A DNA stretch of 64,000 nucleotides from Jacaranda mimosifolia (Eukaryota > Streptophyta > Magnoliopsida > Lamiales > Bignoniaceae): NCBI GenBank assembly GCA_018894105.1, contig CM032128.1:30899299-30963298 (forward strand), written 5' to 3'. The position numbers were made by a program, and so were the translations under genes. Position 1 is the first letter of the stretch. Every line of letters starts with the position of its first letter. This document shows positions 1-11,849 of the stretch, one piece after another. The notes beneath the pieces were generated by a model. It worked only from the letters and a program-made list of their open reading frames with translations, had not been told where the DNA came from and did no database searches.

Positions 1-1860
1 TTTTGTAGGACTGAGTTTTGGGTTTTTTGATTGTCTTTGACCTGTTGAGTTTGTGTAATAATTTGATCTGCAGTTTGTTTGTGAATGCCTTCCATACCTT
101 TCTGGGGGGCAGAAGTCTCCTCAAGTTCAAGCAAGACATCAGAGAAGAGAGGGAGGGAAGAAGGGGAGATGAAATGTACTGATATCAGTGTTGTGGATAA
201 GTGCATGAGATGTCTGTTTATAGTGCTGCTTGCTAGAGAATCGTGCGGGGACAATAAGCCGTGAAGTACTGCACAAGTCCAATTAGTCTCTAGATTCTTA
301 GGGTAGTGGTTTGATCATTGATGCCTAAAAGCAGAAACGGATATTGTAATCCCCTTTGGATAGCATATCTTAGTTACAAAGCTTTCTTGCTCCGTTGATT
401 TAACGAGTAAAACAGTATAGAAGAGATTTCATACTATTAACAATTGGAATCTCCTCAAATCACATTTCAAATATATTACTAATAGGATTTAATATTTTAA
501 TGGAATTCCAGCTGTAGCATTCGAGATGCATTTAATTACCTAAAGAACATACTTTGTAGTCTGATTGACTACATTCATATGATTAACAATAGTGGAACGG
601 TCCAAATTATGCAGTGGTTAAGGCCACTTATCAATGATAGGTATTTTTGAATATCGCAAGCTTTATATTTATACCATATTTATGGGTCATTCCAACATTT
701 TATATATCTTTTTTTCATTATTTTTGTTGGGCAAATCCTAATGACCTCAACTTCTTTATATTTTAGTGGTCTAACCCTTGAGTGCAGGAATTAATTTCCA
801 AACACATATCTTAATTCTTTTGAAAATAGAGTTGGCAAGGATGAACTTTTATCTTAATATATGCAAAATGAAAATGTAGACGGGCAACTTGAATAAATGC
901 CTCTCTCTCAATTTTGTTTGGCTGTTGCAACTTTGGAGGAACGGTCGTTAGATTCTGGAAATTCAGCTGTCTTTTTACACCCTTCCAGCTTGCACAGATT
1001 CTTTTCTTGCTTAGAACTTACGTTCATCCCACAGCCACTAGTCGACATACTGCGCAATGACAGGTTAAAGAGTTGAGAATGGAATCTTAAACTAGTAAGC
1101 TGATAACATGGAATATATCTCTATGAATTTTGAAAGTGTGTTCTATACTGGCTTTCTAGTAAACCTCTTTTTTCTTCTTCCATGAGTTCTTGGGCCCAAA
1201 GAGCCAGAAGAACAGGAAAGCAAATTTCATGGCCAAACTGCTTAGCCGAAGTCCATCTGCAAGCATTCTTGTTAAGAGCTCGTTTCTCGGCCCAATGAAG
1301 TCACTTGTGTGGTTTGGTCCTATCGAGTGGTCAATTGATCTACCAACATATTTGTAAGAATGAGTTCAAAATTTGAATCCTTATAAATTCTTATTATACG
1401 TCTGTATATAAACATAGGTACGTATAAAAAAAACACCTTAAAAGTTTTGCTGTGTCTAGTTTGGATCCTTTTAATTTGATATTTTATCTTTTTATTTCAC
1501 TAATACATATTAAATGTGTTAATATTTTCGTAGAAAATATTGATTGCGGATTATATATACTTAACATGTATTATCAAGATAAAATAGAAGATGAAACACT
1601 TATTAAAATAGAGGATCAAAATACTGCTTAAATGCACATTTAAATTTTCATTTAATACTATAAATAAACTCCCATTATATGAAATATTCCTTTATAAAAA
1701 TATTTAATTGTAGATTAAATATACTTAACCCACATCCCAAAATTAAAACATATGATGAAATATGAATTATAGAGAATCAAAAAATGCTTAAGTGTATTAG
1801 TTGAGTAGGACCTTAGGCCTCTAAACTTGTACCAAACTGCCACAAATAGTCCATAAATTG
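1..1860. other. Intergenic sequence with no supported gene
   Basis: AT-rich sequence upstream of the first globulin gene. No frame has a recognisable domain or a convincing exon chain. A minus-strand frame at about 1148-1340 is open and protein-like but short and unrecognised, so it is not called. Confidence 0.6.
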
Positions 1861-1894
1861 AAACCTCAGATATCCCTGGCCAAGTGTGCGCCAC

Positions 1895-2080
1895 CATGCA
1901 AAGGTGTTACCAACTGAACCCTCCATTTCACCACGTATGGTGTCCATCTTTGATGCCTTATTTTCTTCACAAAAATCCATTGCAAGGTGTCTTCTAACTG
2001 ATCATACTCTCCATGCAAATGCAGACAGCCCGTCCATTGCCACACTCTTCTCCACATCTCACCTCACCACGCCTATAAAA
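1895..2080 (+). promoter_or_regulatory. Seed-storage promoter: two RY motifs and a TATA box
   Basis: Seen directly: CATGCA (RY core) at 1895-1900 and 2012-2017, an ACGT-core CACGTA at 1932-1937, and TATAAAA at 2074-2080, about 73 bases before the ATG at 2153. RY elements are the binding sites of B3 factors of the ABI3/FUS3/LEC2 family and are typical of legumin promoters. Embryo-specific expression is inferred from these motifs and the gene family. Confidence 0.75.
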
Positions 2081-2152
2081 TGGACCTCTTCTAACCTCAC
2101 ATTCCTCACACCCTACTGAAGTGTTCAAAAAAGAAAACCACCATTTTTAACA

Positions 2153-3803
2153 ATGGTCTCCAAGTTCCTTCTAGCTCTATCTCTGTCTCTTCTAGTTTCA
2201 GCTGCATTTGGACAAATAGCGGCCCCGCGGCTGAGCGAAGAACAGCAGTGCCACTTCCAGCGCCTCTCGGCGGCGCAGCCGTCCCAGAGGATCGAATCCG
2301 AGGGCGGCACAACCGAGTTATGGGATGAGCGGCAGAGCCAGTTCCAGTGCGCCGGCGTCGTCGCTATAAGGAATAGAATCAGGCCTAATGGCCTCTCCCT
2401 GCCCAATTACCAGCCTACACCTCGCCTGGTTTACATTGAAAGAGGTAGAAATTTTGGACACCATCAGTGCGTGTGTTTTTTGGCACTAACAAGAATTATA
2501 ATCGATTTTTGGTGCTGTTCTTTTTTCCAGGCCAGGGCTTAATAAGCGTCACCTTCCCCGGCTGCGCCGAAACTTATCACACCCACAAGACGCAATACAC
2601 CCGCGAGGCCACCGAAGCATGGGAGCGGAAACAGAGAGGAACCGTGAGGGATTTGCACCAGAAAGTGCACCGTATTCGCAGAGGAGATATAGTTGCCATT
2701 CCGGCCGGCGCCGCTCATTGGTGCTACAACGACGGCCACGAAGATCTGGTTGCAGTCTCCATTAATGACCTCAACCACCAGTCCAACCAGCTAGACCAAA
2801 AATTCAGAGTAAAATATTACACTTTTTTTAATCATGATCATTAGTTTTCGCATGCATTATATAATTGCTTTTTGATTATTTGAATTGGCAGGCGTTTTAC
2901 TTGGCCGGCGGAGTACCAAGAGGCGGGCAGCAAGAGCAGTCCAGGCAGACATTCCAGAACATCTTCCGGGGATTCGACACGAACCTGCTGGCCGAGGCCT
3001 TCAACGTGCCGCAGGAGCTTGTTAGGCGATTGCAGAAGGAGGAGGAGGACAGAGGGCTTATTGTGCTGGCCCGAGAAAGAATGACATTCATCCAGCCCGA
3101 TGAAGAAGAGCAACATGAATTTGCAAGAGAAGGAAGAAGCGAATCAGACAACGGGTTCGAAGAAACTTTCTGCACCATGAGAATCCACACCAACGTTGAA
3201 AACAGGAGAGAAGCCGACATTTATTCCAGGCAGGCAGGAAAAGTAAACCTCGTGGACAGGCACAAGCTTCCTATCCTCAAGTACGTGGATATGAGTGCTG
3301 AGAAAGGCAGTCTTTACCCGGTATGTGTATATAAGTATATATAGTTGATTTTGAGTTGATGAATCTATATTAATTAATTCTGTTTCTTGAATTTTTTTTT
3401 AATATTTATGTCACAGAATTCACTGGTGAGTCCGAATTGGGAAATGCAAGGCCACACCATTGTATACGTGACAAGAGGCGATGCCCAGATCCAAATTGCG
3501 GACCATAGTGAGCAAGCTGTGATGAATGACAGGGTGAATAAGGGAGACATGTTTGTGGTTCCTCAGTACTACACGTCCACGGCCCGCGCCGGAAGAGATG
3601 GGTTCGAATGGGTGGCGTTTAGGACAACAGGATGGCCGATGCGCAGCCCGGTTGCTGGTTACACGTCGGTGATTAGGGCTATGCCTCTTCAAGTTCTTAC
3701 GAATATATATCAGATGTCACCAAACCAGGCTCAGGGGCTGAAGATGAATAGGGGTGGACAGAGTTTATTGCTATCCCCTGGCGGAGGAGGAAAGCCATAT
3801 TAG
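2153..3803 (+). CDS. 11S globulin (legumin-type) seed storage protein, intact, four exons
   Basis: Exons 2153-2444, 2531-2808, 2892-3320 and 3417-3803 join in frame with GT/AG introns of 82-96 bases to give 461 residues, normal for 11S globulins. Residues 1-20 are a hydrophobic signal peptide ending at SAAFG. Two cupin domains follow. The acidic and basic chains meet at Asn277-Gly278 in the motif DNGFEETFC, where vacuolar processing enzyme cleaves. Cys33/Cys66 fit the intrachain bond and Cys109/Cys284 the interchain bond. The protein enters the ER, assembles as a trimer, is cleaved in protein storage vacuoles and stored as a hexamer for germination. It closely resembles the main sesame 11S globulin from memory. 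The start is the first ATG after the TATA box. It faces a broken second-class globulin 12.8 kb downstream. Confidence 0.95.
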
Positions 3804-4155
3804 ATGTCTATGCATGTTGTTATTACTACTAGTGCTACTACTTGTCAGTGCTTGTAAAATTTTATGTAAGGAAAACCTTTGTTTTTCGTAGTTGAATGTT
3901 GATGTCGAGAGAATAATCTTGTACGTACCGAGTGAAGTTCTGGATTAGTAATAAGAGCGCCGCCCTCGACTGTTTTTTCTTTGATTCTAATCTTCTTGTG
4001 ACTTATTTTCAGTTGCTTCCTTGTTTCTTCTTTTTCAATTGCGTCCTCTTCGTTCTCCAATTCATTCACAAATTAATTAGCAGATCTCAAATACTTGTTG
4101 GACTGCCTTGAGAGCAAGCATTCTCCCTCTCAGCATTGAGGGTCTGCAATCCAAA
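3804..4155. other. 3' flank of the globulin gene
   Basis: AT-rich 3' sequence, presumably containing the 3' UTR and poly(A) site of the preceding gene. No further gene is seen before the TSD at 4156. Confidence 0.5.
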
Positions 4156-4165
4156 TACTTGTTAA

Positions 4166-5426
4166 GGCAAAATAACAAAATTCGTCCTGTAATTTTACCC
4201 CATTTGAATCTTCATCCTATAACTTGCATAATATCACTTCTAGTCTTATAAGTATTAAAAAATTATTATTTTCATTCTTTTTTCGACCTATAAGTATTAA
4301 AAAATTATTATTTTTGTTCTTTTTTCGCTGGAAAATGTGACATGGCATGCCCGGCATGTGGACATTTCTTGTTTCTGTCTTGTTGGATTGCCTAGTAGGC
4401 ATTTTTCGTCTTTTTCTTGCTTAGTTGGCAGCATACATATCTTTTCCTTTTTTTTTTTTTTTTTAAATTTCAAATATATTATATAATTTATATATACACA
4501 CACATATATATACACATCTATTTATATATTACATATCATTATTGTCACTCTAAATCACATTTTTCCCCTTGAATATCCTTCATTATCTCCAAAACTTTCC
4601 CATTTTTCAATTTATACATACATATATTATATATACATCATATATTATTATTATTATTATTGTTATTATTATTATAACAATAAAAAAATCACTCAATTTC
4701 ATTTTCACCCCAAAAATTTAACAAAAAAGCATTGATTTAACTATTACAGTAAAAAAAATATCTCCCCCAAAGCATAAACAAACATACCAAAATTCTCCAA
4801 ATTCAATTTTTAACTATTTTCCAAAACATAACCAAACATTAATCACATTCCCCAACACAATTTTCACATTCTCCAATAATTTATTCTCCCAAAACATATA
4901 ATAAAATCACACAAAAAATATAACAAACATTCCCCTAATTTACCATTAACAATATTATTTTAATTCACATATTTAAAATAACTTAATTAAATTTAAATAT
5001 AAATTAAAATTCCTAACCCCAACCCACTCCCCCACCCCACCCCAACCCCCGCCTTGCCACCCCCCCCCACCCACCCACCCATCATGACGGGTTGGCCATG
5101 GTGGTTGGCAGCATGACCTCGCTTGGCCAGATCTGGCCAGGCAAGGTGCTGGCCACCGGCTGGCCATGGTGAGCTCGGCCGGCCAGCCACCCACCGGATG
5201 GGTGGGTGGGGTGGGGTGGGGGAATATATACATATATGTGTATGTATATATAAATACATATATTTAGATATATATGTGTATATATAAATATATATCATAT
5301 ATATATTATTGTATATCTAGTTGGTATTTTTTATTTTTTTATTTTTAATTTATCAAGCTATGTCAGCTGCCAACGAGGCAGAAACCAAATGGGGTAAAAT
5401 TACAGGACGAATTTTGTTATTTTGCC
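4166..5426. mobile_element. Mutator-like non-autonomous element, 1.26 kb, perfect 41-bp TIRs
   Basis: The first 41 bases (starting GGCAAAATAACAAAATTCG) are the exact reverse complement of the last 41. TACTTGTTAA is directly repeated at 4156-4165 and 5427-5436, which gives a 9-10 bp TSD. Long TIRs with a TSD of this size fit Mutator-like elements. There is no transposase frame. The interior is very AT-rich except for a GC-rich block at about 5010-5220, and an AT dinucleotide run fills about 5221-5310. The perfect TIRs suggest a fairly recent insertion. Confidence 0.88.
5010..5222. repeat. GC-rich inverted block inside the Mutator-like element
   Basis: A C-rich arm (CCACCCACCCACCCAT, about 5068-5083) is mirrored by a G-rich arm (ATGGGTGGGTGGGGTGG, from about 5198), with TGGCCA/GGCCAG repeats between them. 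It could fold into a large hairpin. The minus-strand ORFs across it are low-complexity and not credible as genes. Confidence 0.6.
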
Positions 5427-6067
5427 TACTTGTTAATTTCCCTCTACTCCAATCGTACTGTCCAGTTTGCTAGCAAATCCATAATGCAATCCTCATACTT
5501 GTTAATTCCCTCTACTCCCACTTGTTCGAGGTCATCACTTGTTTAGGCTTAAGTCTTGGGATCACTTGTTGAGGGTTAAGTCTTGGAATTTGATGGCAAA
5601 TTTATCCGAACAAATTCGTCACTTTTCAAGGTTACCCGAACAAAGTCATCACTTGTTTAGACTTAAGTTAAGCCGTCACTTGTTTAGGGTTAAGTCAAGT
5701 CTTGAGATTTGATGGCGAATTTACTACTTGTTTAGTATTAAAATCTTGGAATTTGACAAGTCTTGAGATTTGATGGAGAATTTACTACTTATTTAGCATT
5801 AAAATCTTGGAATTTAACAACGAATTCATCACTTGTTCAGAGTTAAAGTCTTGAAATTTGATGGCGAATTTAAAAAACTACCTATAGATAATTTACATAA
5901 ACATTTTATGAATGAACAAACTACCTGTAGATAATTTATGTAAACATTTTACGCGCCTCGTTCGTTCATTTCTAATAACGCTTGCATTCTCGTCCTCTTA
6001 TCTTGGTTGCTCTCGATATTTATTTGGAATGCTTGCATTCTCGTCCTTTTATCGTGGTTGCTCTCCA
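5427..6067. repeat. Run of degenerate local duplications
   Basis: Three neighbouring sets of tandem copies are visible. About 5521-5870 repeats a unit containing TCACTTGTTTAG, TTAAGTCTTG and ATTTGATGGCGAATTTA. About 5876-5955 holds two copies of a unit with ACTACCT(A/G)TAGATAATTTA. 5980-6076 holds two copies, 51 bases apart, of a unit starting GCTTGCATTCTCGTCC. A 73-codon frame over the last set is repetitive and unlikely to be a gene. Confidence 0.6.
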
Positions 6068-6620
6068 TATTTATTTGGGTTAATTACAGGGACCTCCCCT
6101 GAGGTTTGGATTAAATACAGAAATTATCTCTGAGGTTTCCAAAATTACAAATACCTACCCTATAGTTTGTCTCCGTCTAACAAGTAGACATAGCCATTTG
6201 TTAAATTAACGATTTTTGTTGATGTCAGCATTGACATTTTTCAAAAATTCAATTTTGTCCTTAGTTTGACTAGACTTGACCATTGACCATGTGACTGGAC
6301 CAAAATACCCTTATGTGTGTTATGCATGTGTGGGTCTGCTTGTAATATTGAAAGCACTAAAGGGGGTTTGTTGTAAGAAATTTAACCAATTGGTTAGTGT
6401 AACAATTAGAAATTAATTAAGTAAAATAATTAATTATTATATTAACTAAAATTAATAAATATCAACCTTTATTTTTTAATTTTAATATAATTTTTTATTA
6501 TCTAAATTTTTATTGTAAACTTTGAACTTCCATATAACACCCTCATATGAATGAATTGTTGTTACATGGAACCCCCCTTGAACAAATCCTACATTACATT
6601 AATCCTCCCTTGTCAATTTA

Positions 6621-7886
6621 GGGCCTGTTTACTTTGTTGGATGTGGGGGGGTGAAAGCCGACATCCCCACACATCCTTTATCTACTTCATTTGATGAAAG
6701 CCCGGTGGATATTTCATGATCCGATATTGTGCTCATTGTTTATGGGATGTGGAATCCCACCAATTTGGTGGGATGGAAAAATCTAGGGGTGGGCACCGGG
6801 CCAAGATCACTGGGTTTGAGATGACAGGGTCGGGTACCTAGTTGTCCGGGATTCTTTTTTTGCTACCCAATCCCAACCCTGTTGATGATCGGGTACCGGG
6901 TTTTCTAGCCCAAAAATTGGGCCTTGTTTTCATATCAAAATCGTCTCAAATTTGGCCAAACTTGGCTAGATTTTGAGATAAAAAATTTGGCCAGATTTGT
7001 CCGGATTTTGGACAAATTTTGATAGACCTAATATTCTAACTAGTAAGTTGCCTAGGTGGGTTGCCTAGATTTTGGACAAATCAAAATCTGGCCAAATTTT
7101 GATGGACCTAATATTCTAACTAATAACTTGCCTAGGTAGGTTGTGGGCAGGCCGGATAGTGGTGGCTAGTGGACGGTGGGATTCGGGTAAGCGGAGAGAC
7201 GAGGCTAATTGAGAGGGATTTTTCCTCTGGTTTGGCAAGCAACAATGTATTTTTTCTTTTGAGGCTTGAGTCAAAACAAAGGTAGAAGACTGCCTCTGTT
7301 TTGAGTTTAAGTTTTCAATTTTTACTTTTTTTTTTAATTATGCAACCGGGTACCCGGTACCTGATTGGGCACGGATTCATTACCTGAATCCCAGCCCGGT
7401 ATAGAATACTGGGTACTTGGTAAAGCCCGATTGATCGGGTTCAACATCTCAATGCTAGACCGGGCCGGGTCGGGTACCCAATAAGGGCCTGAATGTCCAA
7501 CCCTAGAAAAATCCCACAAAGCTGGGTATGTGGGATGAGGGGTTAAATTATCCCTCAGCCCTTTGTTTGCCATGACCTGGTTTTTATTTTTAGTCTCAAC
7601 TTTGAAGTATATTATTATTATTAGTAATAATAATAATAATATTTATTATTATTATTAAAATTAATAATAATAATAATAATAACGAAAGGGTATCAATGTC
7701 AAATAGCTCTTATCCACATTTTATCATCCATGTAAGTAAACAAATAATAATATTATCCATCATCACCTTGCCTTTTATACCACAAAGTAAATATACTTCA
7801 TCAGATATTAAATTATCCTAATCTCACTCTCCATCCCTCATTTCATCCTATCACCTCACATCCCATATCTAAAAGTAAAAGGGCCC
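6621..7886. mobile_element. PIF/Harbinger (Tourist-like) element nested in the Mutator-like element
   Basis: The left end GGGCCTGTTTACTTT and the right end, read in reverse as GGGCCCTTTTACTTT, form imperfect TIRs. They are flanked by TTA (6618-6620) and TCA (7887-7889), a slightly decayed 3-bp TSD. Without the hAT inside it the core is about 0.54 kb. No transposase frame is present. A (TTA/AAT)n tract lies at about 7610-7682. Confidence 0.6.
6784..7505. mobile_element. hAT-type element, 722 bp, exact 8-bp TSD
   Basis: GAAAAATC is repeated exactly at 6776-6783 and 7506-7513. The ends TAGGGGTGGGCA and (in reverse) TAGGGTTGGACA form short imperfect TIRs. An 8-bp TSD with short TIRs is the hAT signature. 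There is no transposase. The interior is rich in CGGGTACC-type words. It sits inside the PIF/Harbinger element and so is younger than it. Confidence 0.85.
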
Positions 7887-8277
7887 TCAAATGTTATAAA
7901 CTACACAAATTTGCTTCACATAACAAAGCCCTGCACAATTCTAAAGGATTGTGCAAAAGATCAAGTGACTGCACAAAAACATCAAGCAAAAGTTGTGTAC
8001 TTGGTTCATGAATCTCAAATTCAAAATGACAAAAAAATAGTGATAATGAAGCATTAATCAGTGTCTTCCAACAGAATCATCAAAACCCCCTCGAACTTCA
8101 TTAGTTCCTTCAATACATGCATCATCACCTCCTCCAACTACACCATCTATACAGCCCCCACCTCCACTGCACTTGCCGCAATTGATTTCACAATTCCATC
8201 AAAAGTAGTATAAAATCCATCATCAAAGTCAATATTATCATTAGCAAGTCCTCCAACAGTAGGGGCATGTAGCACCC

Positions 8278-10855
8278 CTCCTCAGGATGACACCTCAGTC
8301 AAGGCACCACACAGATTCAATCTTAAATATCAGAGTCGCAACCTAACAAAAGGCCCATATGTTTATTTCACACATATTCTAAAATGATATTCAATCTCAT
8401 CAATCAGTTCTAAACCAAAATTTTCAAAATAAACACCTACTAAACTTCACAATATTAATATCTTACTGTATAACACATTAAAGCCTTATAATTACAATCA
8501 TACATATCACAACATTTCTAAGGTTTCATTCTGAATACAGTACATCATAACTTATATTTTGTACAATCTTCAAAAGAAAATCGAATACATTTCTTCCCAG
8601 CTCAATCTCGAACCATCTCTTCCCTGTTTGATATCATAAAATACAGGGAGGTAAGTCCAAAGACTTAGTGAGGAATACAGAAGGGATTTATCGAGGATGA
8701 TTCGACTCGACAAATCATAATATAAACGAACAGATCAAACAAATACAGAAACAGATAGTACCGATAAGCAAACAAGAAACTTTCCTGCCTTATTGCTCCA
8801 AGATCAGATGTCAGACAAACAGAAACAATCAGACAGATTAAACCCAAAGCATATGCACTCAGAGGATAGTCTAAGACATGCATTGCCGATTCACCTTATA
8901 CCAGACAAACATATCACATAAGCGTAACAACTTGGTATATGGCAGATGCCCATACGATCTGTATAGTGCACCGCCGATGCCTAGGGAAAAGTCCCTAGCA
9001 CACCATCGATACCCAGGGGAAGTCCCTAGCGTACCGCCGACACCCAGGGGAAAGTCCCTAGTGTATCGTTGACACCAAGGGGAAAGTCCCTTGCATGCCT
9101 CATATAACCAAACAGATCGACCGGATCGGCCCTTGGCCTCATAATCACCGTACAAATAACAGAATTAACCGCTTATGCAGATGCCCAGGGGAAAGTCCCT
9201 AGCACATTGCCGGTTTCAGACAGAACAGATCAAAGCAGACAGAAACAATGCCGATCAAGCAATAGATAACAGTAACAGATACAGATATACCAGCATGGCC
9301 AAAATACAGATCAGATAACAGAAATGCCGACAAGGCAACAGATACAAAGCAGAGTAGAACAGATAACAGACAAAAGTTTGGGCGCCAGAACAGACAGAAA
9401 CAGATACAGAACAGATATAACCCTCACAGGGGTATTCAGAACAGAATCAACTAGTAAACAGAAACCAAACACGGTTCTGAGTACCGTACAGAAACAGTAA
9501 ACCCACACAGGGGTTAATTTCAATAACAGATAACTCAATAGGGTGACAAATTGGCAGAACCTCATAGGTATAACAAGTACCAAGAAGGATAGATCCTCAC
9601 CTTGGTGTAATATACCCAGTCAGTCAGATATACAGCTACTGCTCGTCACCGGCCAAATCTCCGTCACCTAATTCACAAAATAATTCATAATTAAAGTTCA
9701 ATCGATTCTACTAACCTTATTCGTTATCGAAGCTTAATATTTCCCAAAATTACCAAATAAATCTTATTTAAGTCTAAATTTATATAAATCAATCAAACTA
9801 ACTTAATCTTATCAACTATTAACAATTTAAGATTTAAAATCTTAAATTCCTATACATATATATAATACATAATAATATAATAACACAACCTAAAATTCAT
9901 AGTTAAATCACTTATCATCCTAACTCATACATATACCTTGCATGAATATATATAATACATAAAAATATAATTATCAAAACCTAGCAAAATTCATAACTCA
10001 CTAACTAAGGCCCGGATTCGAAAATGGACTATACCGTCACGACCGTTGGAACGAGCAGACAAAATTGTCCAGTCGCCGCCGCCGCGCCACCGCCTGTATA
10101 AGGTCACTTTATACCGTTCTCTTCCTTGCACCCTCCTGAACAATAATCTCCAGTTAGTTTTTAGTTATACTGCTCCTATTAGCCGAAAAAAGCCAAAAAT
10201 AGCACCAAAATCACCTTGCTCCGCCGCCACTGTACGGCTCCGTTCACCGCCGCTGTTGCCGGAAACCGCCACGAAACCCTATAGTATGCTTCTCCTCCTC
10301 CCTAGCTACACAACCATACCCTTCATCGCAGGTTTCGGGGCTTGGAGATGATTACCGAAAGTTAACCAAAGAAACGGGTTTCTTTACGGTGCTTCTTCGT
10401 CCACCTTTAACCACCGTGCATGGCTGCTATCTTGTGGCCTGAAAATGGTGAGGGAAGTGGTGGTAAGGTTTGATGAAGAAATGGAGGTTGAAAGGAGAGA
10501 AGAAAGCTGGTGAAGGAAGAAAGAAAATGGAAAGAAAAATGAAGAAAAAGGAAGAAAGGAAATTGAAGTCAACTAGCATTAATTGTTGACTTGATACAAG
10601 TATGGAGCAAGCATGGCTCGGATGACTTCATCATCATTTCATTTTTTTTTTTTAATAATTTAGAATCTCTCAATTTAGTTCCCGAAATAAATAAAATGCA
10701 TTTTCGATCTCAAAAATCTTGTAAAAATATCAATTGAATCTTATATAATTTTTATCACGATTAAATAATTCAAAATTCTAATCGAATAACTAAAATTAAC
10801 TGATAAAATAAATAATAATAATTTAACAAATACATAAAATTTCGGGGTCGTTATA
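8278..10855 (-). mobile_element. Solo LTR, copy 1 (2.58 kb), inside the Mutator-like element
   Basis: GGGCA is repeated at 8273-8277 and 10856-10860 (5-bp TSD). Read on the minus strand the unit starts TATAACGACCCC (a decayed TGTAACGACC) and ends GGGGTGCTACA. The whole unit is similar to 12595-15260. There is no internal retrotransposon domain, PBS or second LTR, so this is a solo LTR left by LTR-LTR recombination. TGTAACGACC starts are common in plant chromovirus LTRs, so a gypsy origin is likely. Its short ORFs, such as 10046-10351, are not credible genes. Confidence 0.85.
8967..9098. repeat. Tandem ~36-bp repeats with hairpin motif in solo LTR copy 1
   Basis: Four adjacent units carry the same core, a GGGG...AAGTCCC(T/C)AG palindrome such as CTAGGGGAAAGTCCCTAG, separated by CACCGCCGAYRCC-like spacers. 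One more isolated core lies at about 9186-9203. The same array is in LTR copy 2. Confidence 0.75.
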
Positions 10856-11849
10856 GGGCATTTCCAGAAATAGTAAGGCTATCTCCAACTGCAGTAGTCA
10901 CAAAGTTTTAATATTAAAACTTACAAATAGCACCCTTACAATGTTTTAAATATTACAAATAGCACCCTTGCAAGATTTGAAACAATACAAATGCAACCCT
11001 TGCAACTTAAATTCAATGCAATTGACATCTTAATTAGATTCCAGTACAGATTATATGGAGCAAAACATAAGGTTTACAGAATAGTCCAAAAATACAAAAT
11101 CATGGCATTAAAGGTAGGGTTTCTTCATAAACAACTTTAGAAACTTTTAAAAGCAACAAAACTTGATACAAGAATCCAAAGATAGGGTTTATTTGGATGA
11201 CAACAATAAAAAATTAGAATTTTTTCACAAAAGACATCAAATCATGCAAAATAAAACTATACATTCATCAATAAATATTCCAACACATAATATTATGTCA
11301 AAAAGCACAAAAATCACATTTTGAAACAAAAATAAGTAACCCTCTACTTTCAAATCACAAAATATTAACACCCAACACAAAATACAACTAAAACTAACTT
11401 GATCTAACATAAAAATAAGGAAAAAAAAGGTTGAAAAAAAACTTGGCCATACTTTTAGGAGCTATTTTCGCTTGAAAAGGTGAAATGCCATCAAAACTTC
11501 ACGATCTAGTCAGTTGGTGTGCACGATCAAGAAGATTCTGCATTTTTTTGGGTCAATTTTCTCATCGAAAAACGACCATGCTCCACCAGTGAGGGCATGG
11601 TAGCAAGAAGGTATGTTTTTAGGGGAGAAGTAATTGAATGGAGGGGAAAAAATCTACCCCTTTGTGTTTTTCATACACAGAGTGGCAGAAACGACTTATT
11701 ATTTTTTATTTTATTTTTTGTGAATAAGTAAGGGTATAACGGCCATTTCACACATTCCGTCATGTTTTTAAATGACTGTTAACGTTAGGGAAGGGATTTG
11801 TAATTTCACAAACCTCAGGGGAGGTCCCTGTAATTAACCCTATTTATTT

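Larger units (their letters stand above)
6077..11840. mobile_element. Mutator-like element, 5.76 kb, exact 9-bp TSD
   Basis: The ends are inverted copies of about 31 bases beginning GGGTTAATTACAGGGACC. TATTTATTT is directly repeated at 6068-6076 and 11841-11849, the 9-bp TSD of Mutator-like elements. Similarity between the ends resumes further in. No transposase frame is seen, so it is non-autonomous. Much of the length is later insertions: a PIF/Harbinger element at 6621-7886, which itself contains a hAT at 6784-7505, and a solo LTR at 8278-10855. The element's own DNA (about 6108-6617, 7890-8272 and 10861-11810) holds no recognisable gene. Confidence 0.87.

Noticed and set aside
1148..1340. 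Open minus-strand stretch including LLTRMLADGLRLSSLAMKF
   Set aside because: Protein-like but short and unrecognised, with no flanking exon found; not enough to call a gene.
2106..3220. Minus-strand open frames across the intact globulin
   Set aside because: They are shadows of GC-rich coding exons on the plus strand, with no domain, promoter or splice logic of their own.
10046..10351. Pro/Arg-rich 101-codon ORF
   Set aside because: It lies inside a solo LTR, and the related copy at 14.5-14.9 kb does not keep the frame.
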